Source: Thiobacillus sp.
Lineage (GTDB): Bacteria > Pseudomonadota > Gammaproteobacteria > Burkholderiales > Thiobacillaceae
Direction: 5' to 3'
Length of the DNA stretch: 64,000 bases
NCBI RefSeq assembly: GCF_030696885.1
Contig: NZ_JAUYRI010000017.1
Coordinates: 1-64,000, forward strand
Of the stretch, positions 59,318-64,000 are shown in pieces; the first letter of the stretch is position 1, and the number at the start of each line of letters is the position of its first letter. Position numbers and translations under genes: made by a program. The notes under the pieces were generated by a model. The model was not told the DNA's origin. It was given only the letters and a program-made list of their open reading frames with translations, and searched no databases.

Positions 59318-60622
59318 ATGAGCGATCTTTTAAGTCGTACCCGTGCCGCCGTCTGGCACCCCTGCACCCAGATGAAACAGCTGGAAGCCGCGCCCCCGCT
59401 GGCGATCGCCCGTGGCGAGGGACCCTGGCTGATCGATCCGGACGGTCGGCGCTACCTGGACGCGATTTCCAGCTGGTGGGTCAACCTGTTTGGTCATTGC
59501 AATCCGCGCATCAATGCCGCGATCACCGACCAGCTCGGCAAAATCGAGCACGTGATGCTGGCCGGTGCCACCCACGAGCCGGTGGTGTCACTGTCCGAGC
59601 GACTGGGCCGGCTGACCGGGCTCGGCCACGCGTTTTACGGTTCGGACGGCGCCTCGGCCACTGAAATCGCGCTGAAGATGAGCGCTCACTACTGGCGAAA
59701 CGCAGGCCAGGCGGAGAAAAACGGCTTCATCAGCCTTAAAAATGGCTACCACGGTGAGACTGTCGGCGCGCTGTCGGTGACCGACATTGCGCTTTTCAAG
59801 GACACCTACGCGCCGCTGCTGCGGCATACGGTGCAGGTGCCCACGCCGGACGCGCGGCTGGCCGAGCCTGGTGAATCGGCCGAGGCCTGTGCGCACCGCT
59901 GCGCCGATGCGCTGGAAGCGCATCTGGCCGAACACGCCGCGACCACTGCAGCCTTCATTGTCGAGCCGCTGGTGCAGGGGGCGGCCGGGATGGCCATGTA
60001 CCACCCAATCTATCTCCAGCGGGCACGTGAGCTGTGTACCCAATATCAGGTGCACCTGATCGCCGATGAGATCGCCGTGGGTTTCGGTCGAACCGGGACG
60101 ATGTTTGCCTGTGAGCAGGCCGCCGTCCGCCCCGATTTCATCTGTCTGTCCAAGGGCATCACCGGCGGCTATCTGCCGCTGTCGGCGGTGCAGACGACCG
60201 ACGCCGTCTATGCCGCGTTTTATGGCGATGCCACCGCGCGCGGCTTCCTGCACTCGCACTCCTACACCGGCAATCCGCTCGCCTGCCGGGCCGCGCTGGC
60301 GGTGCTCGACATTTTCGAGCAGGACGATGTGATTGCCGCCAATTGGCTGAAATCGGCCGAATATACCGGCATTCTGGCGGAAGTGGCTGCTCACTCCCGG
60401 GTGCGGCATTTCCGCCATCTCGGGATGATCTGGGCGTTTGACGTGGCCGACGCCACACCGGGGTTTGCCAACCGTTTTCATCGGGCGGCGCTGGCGCAGG
60501 GCCTGTTCATTCGGCCGATCGGCAACACCGTCTATGTCATGCCGCCCTATGTGACGGGTGCGGATGAAATGCGCGGATTGGCCGATGGGATACTGGCCTG
60601 CCTGGTCAATCCCGCCGTCTGA
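59318..60622 (+). CDS. bioA: adenosylmethionine-8-amino-7-oxononanoate aminotransferase
   Basis: A 434-residue class III aminotransferase of biotin synthesis: it converts KAPA to DAPA with S-adenosylmethionine as amino donor. [48 protein letters not shown] is highly typical. The pyridoxal-phosphate Lys is in [14 protein letters not shown] (near residue 279), and the cofactor Asp in [17 protein letters not shown] 59318 matches family starts, although no ribosome-binding site is visible and the groESL -35 box lies just before it. No other bio gene is adjacent. Confidence 0.95.
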   Translation: MSDLLSRTRAAVWHPCTQMKQLEAAPPLAIARGEGPWLIDPDGRRYLDAISSWWVNLFGHCNPRINAAITDQLGKIEHVMLAGATHEPVVSLSERLGRLTGLGHAFYGSDGASATEIALKMSAHYWRNAGQAEKNGFISLKNGYHGETVGALSVTDIALFKDTYAPLLRHTVQVPTPDARLAEPGESAEACAHRCADALEAHLAEHAATTAAFIVEPLVQGAAGMAMYHPIYLQRARELCTQYQVHLIADEIAVGFGRTGTMFACEQAAVRPDFICLSKGITGGYLPLSAVQTTDAVYAAFYGDATARGFLHSHSYTGNPLACRAALAVLDIFEQDDVIAANWLKSAEYTGILAEVAAHSRVRHFRHLGMIWAFDVADATPGFANRFHRAALAQGLFIRPIGNTVYVMPPYVTGADEMRGLADGILACLVNPAV

Positions 60623-60643
60623 TCCGAGCCGAAGACGCCGTGC

Positions 60644-60672
60644 TTGACCTGGGGCGATCGCGCGACTAAGAT
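60644..60672 (+). promoter_or_regulatory. sigma-70 promoter of the TetR operon
   Basis: TTGACC (60644-60649) and TAAGAT (60667-60672) are 17 bases apart. The -10 box is overlapped by the palindrome at 60668-60691, so a repressor bound there would exclude RNA polymerase. Confidence 0.65.
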
Positions 60673-60691
60673 AGTAATCAGTCACTATCTT
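60668..60691. promoter_or_regulatory. palindromic operator, probable TetR-family binding site
   Basis: AAGATAGT-N8-ACTATCTT is a perfect 24-base inverted repeat that ends 10 bases before the regulator ATG at 60702. Its size, symmetry and position over the -10 box are those of an autoregulatory TetR operator. Confidence 0.8.
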
Positions 60692-60701
60692 GGTTGGGGT
60701 C

Positions 60702-61334
60702 ATGTCCGAGGAAACCATCCGCAAGCGCCTGGGCGCAGACGCGCGGCGCGAGGAAATCATCCGCGTCACGCTGGATCTCGCCGCCAAACAGGGGGTCGAC
60801 GACATCACCACGCAGGACATGGCGCAGGCGATGGGGTTGACGCAAGGCGCCGTGTTCCGCCACTTCCCCAGCAAGGATGCAATCTGGCTGGCGGTGATGC
60901 AATGGGTGCGCGACCGGCTGATGGCTGTGCTCGGCCGTGCCGCCGAGCAGGGGCACGATCCGCTCGACGCCCTGGAACGCATGTTTTTCGCCCACATCGC
61001 CTTTATCGAGGGCCATCCGGCGATTCCGCGCGTGCTGATGTCCGAGCATCTGCATGGCCGCAGCAGTGCGCTGCGCCAGATGGTGACCGAAATCATGCTG
61101 GGCTATGAGGCGAAAATCGCCGGCCTGCTGCAGGCGGCGCAAGCGCAAGCACGGGTACGGGCCGACCTCGACACCCATGCCGCGGCAACCCTCTATATCG
61201 GCATGATCCAGGGGCTGGTCATGCAAAGCTCGATTCTGCGCGGCAAGCGCACCCTCGCAGCCGAAGCCGCCCGCACCTTCCCGGTCTTTCTGCAGGCCGT
61301 ACGTCCACACGCTTCCCAGGAGCCCGCCCCATGA
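60702..61334 (+). CDS. TetR/AcrR-family transcriptional regulator
   Basis: A 210-residue repressor. Residues about 10-60 are the TetR DNA-binding domain: REEIIRVTLDLAAKQGVDDITTQDMAQAMGLTQGAVFRHFPSKDAIW. The C-terminal ligand and dimer domain is helical (DALERMFFAHIAFIEGHPAIPRVLMSEHLHG). ATG 60702 is preferred to the TTG at 60690 because the latter lies inside the operator. Its stop overlaps the next ATG (ATGA), so the regulator and efflux genes are co-transcribed and self-regulated. The inducer is unknown. Confidence 0.9.
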   Translation: MSEETIRKRLGADARREEIIRVTLDLAAKQGVDDITTQDMAQAMGLTQGAVFRHFPSKDAIWLAVMQWVRDRLMAVLGRAAEQGHDPLDALERMFFAHIAFIEGHPAIPRVLMSEHLHGRSSALRQMVTEIMLGYEAKIAGLLQAAQAQARVRADLDTHAAATLYIGMIQGLVMQSSILRGKRTLAAEAARTFPVFLQAVRPHASQEPAP

Positions 61335-61801
61335 AAACGCAATTGATCCCCCTGCTGTTTCTACTCGGAAGCCACGCCGCGCTTGCCGCGGGCCCAGATG
61401 CACACGCGTACGCACCCGGCCATGACGCACGCGTGGTGCTGCCGCTGACCCCTGAAGAACGCGCCATCATCCTGGATGAAATGCGCCAGTTCCTCGATGC
61501 CGTGCAGAAAATGACTGCTGCGCTGGCCAGGCAGGACATGCCTGCCGCGGCCAAGGCTTCACGCGCGGTCGGCCAGCATATGGGGCACGCGGTGCCGCCC
61601 AGCCTGCGCGCCAAGCTGCCGATGGAATTCCGCCAGCTCGGCAATTCGGTTCACCGCGATTTCGACCAGATGGCCCTCGATGCCGAAACCCTGGGAGATG
61701 TGAGCTACAGCCTCACCCAGTTGTCGGCCACGCTGCAAAAATGCGTCAGCTGCCATGCGACGTACCAGATCCGCACCCCCGCCCTCAATACCCAACGCTA
61801 G
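61331..61801 (+). CDS. periplasmic cytochrome c (c'-like)
   Basis: A 156-residue protein with a signal peptide (cleavage near residue 19, ALA-AG). The mature part is helical (LTPEERAIILDEMRQFLDAVQKMTAALARQDM) and ends with a C-terminal haem c site, CVSCH at residues 138-142, the arrangement of cytochrome c'/c-556-like four-helix proteins. A Met-rich stretch (GQHMGHAVP) might supply an axial ligand. Being coupled to a TetR gene and followed by an exporter is unusual and suggests a role in stress by metals, nitric oxide or redox compounds. Confidence 0.8.
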   Translation: MKTQLIPLLFLLGSHAALAAGPDAHAYAPGHDARVVLPLTPEERAIILDEMRQFLDAVQKMTAALARQDMPAAAKASRAVGQHMGHAVPPSLRAKLPMEFRQLGNSVHRDFDQMALDAETLGDVSYSLTQLSATLQKCVSCHATYQIRTPALNTQR

Positions 61802-61807
61802 CTTGTC

Positions 61808-62995
61808 ATGAAGTCCACGCTTGCATTCAAACCGAGCCGCCGCTGCCTGTTTCTGACCCTGGGCGCTCTTGCCTTCATTACGGCCTTTGTGTGGCTGCTT
61901 GCCACCCGCGGGCCGCTCGCTCCAGTGGGCGTGGAAACTGCCGAGGCGACGCTGGCCGACCTCAACCCCGGCGTGTTCGGCATCGGCACTGTGGAAGCGC
62001 GGCATGCCTATGCAGTCGGGCCGATCCAGGCCGGCCGGCTGTTGAGCGTGCGGGTCGACCAGGGTGATCGCGTCGTGGCCGGCCAGCTGCTGGCCGAACT
62101 CGACCCGGTGGATCTCGGCCCGCGGGCCGAGGCGGCCCGCAGCGCCGCCGCGCGGGCGCGCCAGTCGGCGCAGGCAAGCCAGGCGCAGGTGGCGGAAGCA
62201 GACAGCCGCGCCCGGCTGGCACAGGTCAACAGCGAACGCTATCAGGCGCTCCAGCGGCAAAACTTCGTCGCCAAGGAAATGGCCGACAGCCGCCGCCACG
62301 AAGTCGCCGCGGCGGACGCCGCGCTGGCGGCGGCGCGCGCCAATGCGGTGGCTGCGCAGCGCGAGATCGGACGCGCCGAGGCCGACCTGCGCGGCATCGA
62401 GCAAGTGCGACAGAGCCTGGCGCTGGTCAGCCCGATCGATGGCGTGGTGACGGCGCGCGAAGCCGAACCCGGCACCAACGTGGTCGCCGGGCAGGCGGTG
62501 CTGCGGCTGGTCGATCCGACGCAATTGTGGGTGCGTGCCCGCGTCGACCAGGCGCGCGCCGAAGGGGTCGTCGTGGGGCAGGCGGCGGACATCGTGCTGC
62601 GTTCCGCGCCAGGCTCGGCGCTGCCGGGCAGGGTGGTGCGGATCGACCTGCAGAGCGACGCGCTGACCGAGGAAAGGATCGTCAACGTGGCTTTCGATCC
62701 CGCACCGGCGCAACTCTATCTGGGCGAACTGGCGGAAGTGACCATCCGGCTCCCCGGTGCCAAGGGCGTGCTCGCCGTGCCGCGCGCTGCGCTCACGCAG
62801 CATCAGGGCACGCCCGGCGTGTGGCGCATCGAGCAGGGCCGCGCGCGCTTCCAGCCGGTGCAACCCGGCGTGCAGACCGTGGAGCGGGTGCAGATCGTCT
62901 CGGGCCTTGCGTCGGGCGATCGCTTCATCGTCTACAGCGCGAAGCAGCTCGACGACGGTGTGCGGGTGCGCGAACAACGGCTGACGCCGCGCTGA
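61808..62995 (+). CDS. HlyD-family periplasmic adaptor of an efflux system
   Basis: A 395-residue membrane-fusion protein. One N-terminal membrane segment (residues about 16-33, FLTLGALAFITAFVWLLA) anchors it. The barrel-sandwich half (GTVEARHAYAVGPIQAGRLLSVRVDQGDRVVAGQLLAELD) and its return strand (ALVSPIDGVVTAREAEPGTNVVAGQAVLRLVDP) flank a long Ala-rich coiled coil (residues about 100-195). A beta-barrel domain follows. It would link the ABC permease encoded next to an outer-membrane channel. It begins six bases after the cytochrome gene. Confidence 0.9.
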   Translation: MKSTLAFKPSRRCLFLTLGALAFITAFVWLLATRGPLAPVGVETAEATLADLNPGVFGIGTVEARHAYAVGPIQAGRLLSVRVDQGDRVVAGQLLAELDPVDLGPRAEAARSAAARARQSAQASQAQVAEADSRARLAQVNSERYQALQRQNFVAKEMADSRRHEVAAADAALAAARANAVAAQREIGRAEADLRGIEQVRQSLALVSPIDGVVTAREAEPGTNVVAGQAVLRLVDPTQLWVRARVDQARAEGVVVGQAADIVLRSAPGSALPGRVVRIDLQSDALTEERIVNVAFDPAPAQLYLGELAEVTIRLPGAKGVLAVPRAALTQHQGTPGVWRIEQGRARFQPVQPGVQTVERVQIVSGLASGDRFIVYSAKQLDDGVRVREQRLTPR

Positions 62996-63008
62996 ACGGG
63001 CGCTGCCC

Positions 63009-64000
63009 ATGATCAATCTTGCGCGGCGCGACATTGCGCACCACCTTAAAAGTTATCTGCTGACCGGGCTCGGACTGGGCCTCCTGATCGGCGTGACGCT
63101 GACCATGGCCGGGGTCTACCGCGGCATGGTCGACGACGCCAAGGTGCTGCTGCGCGCGGTCGACGCCGACGTCTGGGTGGTGCAGCAGCACACGCTCGGC
63201 CCGTTCGCCGAGCCGTCCTCGGTGCCGGACGATCTCTACCGCGCGTTGGCCGGACTCGAGGGCGTGGCCCAGACCGGCAACGTCGCCTACCTGACGATGC
63301 AGGTGTCGCACCAGGGGCAGTCGCAGCGCGTGATGGTTGCGGGATTCGAGCCTGACAAGCCGGGCGCCCCGGCCTTCCTGGTGGCGGGCCGCCCGATCGC
63401 CCGCGCGCATTACGAGGCGGTGGCCGATGCCAAGACCGGCTTTGCGGTCGGCGACGTGGTGCGGATCCGCCGCAACGACTACACGGTGGTCGGACTCACC
63501 CGGCGCATGGTGTCCTCCGGCGGCGACCCGATGCTGTTCATCCCGCTGAAAGACGCGCAGGAAGCGCAGTTCCTGAAAGACAACGACGCCATCGTCGAGG
63601 ACCGCAAGCGGCTCGAAGCCAACCCCGCGGTCAACCGCCCCGGCCAGCCCGGTGTGCTGGAAGCAGTGCAGGCGATCCAGGCCTCCAGCCACAAGGTCAA
63701 CGCGGTACTGCTGCGGCTGCAGCCGGGCGCGGATGCGCGCGCCGTGGCCGACACCATTGCGCGCTGGCAGCGCTATACGGCCTACACGCGCGACGACATG
63801 GAAGACATCCTGGTGGCCAAGCTGATTGCCACCGCCGCCAAGCAGATCGGGCTGTTCCTGATGATCCTGGCGGTGGTGAGTGCGGCCATTGTCGCCTTCA
63901 TCATCTATACGATGACGCTCGGCAAGATCAAGGAAATCGCCGTGCTCAAACTGATCGGCACCCGCGACCGCACCATCGCCGCGATGATCATGCAGGAGGC
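63009..64000 (+). CDS. ABC transporter permease, FtsX/MacB type, 3' end outside window
   Basis: The first 330 residues of a permease. A membrane segment near residues 17-38 (LLTGLGLGLLIGVTLTMAGVY) is followed by a large periplasmic MacB-like domain (DADVWVVQQHTLGPFAEPSSVPDDLYRALAGLEGV, AFLVAGRPI). Membrane helices resume near residue 282 (IGLFLMILAVVSAAIVAFIIYTMTLGKIKEIAVLKLIGT), the FtsX core signature. With the HlyD adaptor before it, a DevBCA- or MacAB-like export system is likely; the ATPase gene would be expected after the window end. The frame is open at 64000. Confidence 0.9.
   Translation, partial: MINLARRDIAHHLKSYLLTGLGLGLLIGVTLTMAGVYRGMVDDAKVLLRAVDADVWVVQQHTLGPFAEPSSVPDDLYRALAGLEGVAQTGNVAYLTMQVSHQGQSQRVMVAGFEPDKPGAPAFLVAGRPIARAHYEAVADAKTGFAVGDVVRIRRNDYTVVGLTRRMVSSGGDPMLFIPLKDAQEAQFLKDNDAIVEDRKRLEANPAVNRPGQPGVLEAVQAIQASSHKVNAVLLRLQPGADARAVADTIARWQRYTAYTRDDMEDILVAKLIATAAKQIGLFLMILAVVSAAIVAFIIYTMTLGKIKEIAVLKLIGTRDRTIAAMIMQE

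Overview
This window is chromosomal DNA from a GC-rich, Gram-negative, respiring bacterium. The gene content (DsrE-like exported protein, rhodanese/beta-lactamase-fold fusion, haem c proteins, HrcA/CIRCE plus RpoH-type groESL control, PilMNOP-like type II secretion genes, a coenzyme-B12 ribonucleotide reductase) best fits a betaproteobacterium of the Thiobacillus/Nitrosomonadales kind. That placement is inference from gene content, not from a marker gene. Gene density is high, there is one tRNA (tRNA-Phe), and no rRNA, CRISPR array or intact insertion sequence was seen.

Layout. 0-7.6 kb: exported DsrE-like protein, sirohydrochlorin chelatase CbiX, a DUF502 membrane protein, an HDOD signalling protein behind a terminator-like leader, a haem lipoprotein, a GIY-YIG protein, a patatin-like phospholipase and a PhnD-type binding protein. 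7.7-14.7 kb: class II ribonucleotide reductase diverging from a cluster with a SrkA-type kinase, an asparagine-synthase-like N-acetylglutaminylglutamine amidotransferase, an MltB-type transglycosylase and two small conserved proteins. 14.6-20.2 kb: DMT exporter, Rnk, thioredoxin-HEAT protein, two metallo-beta-lactamase-fold proteins and arginase. 20.1-25.1 kb: succinate-semialdehyde-type dehydrogenase, a GC-poor GIY-YIG/YefM-like pair, tartronate semialdehyde reductase with an AEC transporter, and PbpG.

25.2-29.5 kb: an HDOD-histidine kinase followed by a REC-PAS-GGDEF-EAL response regulator, probably one phosphorelay that ends in c-di-GMP. 29.5-37.6 kb: a six-gene minus-strand operon of a TRAP transporter (dctPQM), a second tartronate semialdehyde reductase, a 2-hydroxyacid dehydrogenase and malate synthase G, which reads as uptake of a small keto/hydroxy acid feeding glyoxylate and glycerate metabolism. 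37.8-38.8 kb: tRNA-Phe and a stretch holding a broken AlpA-like regulator. 38.8-47.8 kb: a tightly overlapping type II secretion / PilMNOP-like operon. 48-57 kb: a TPR protein, a two-subunit sodium:solute symporter, and upstream of it a translationally coupled four-gene operon (exonuclease, cNMP-CBS-nucleotidyltransferase, GNAT-membrane fusion, small Cys protein). 57-60.6 kb: groESL with CIRCE and a sigma-32-like promoter, divergent from bioA. 60.6-64 kb: TetR regulator with a palindromic operator, a haem c protein, an HlyD-type adaptor and an ABC permease cut by the window end.

The least explained pieces are the GIY-YIG/YefM-like pair, the GNAT-membrane fusion operon, the structured leader at 3.2 kb, the amidotransferase without its usual synthetase partner, and the proline/glutamate-rich insert in the TRAP permease.
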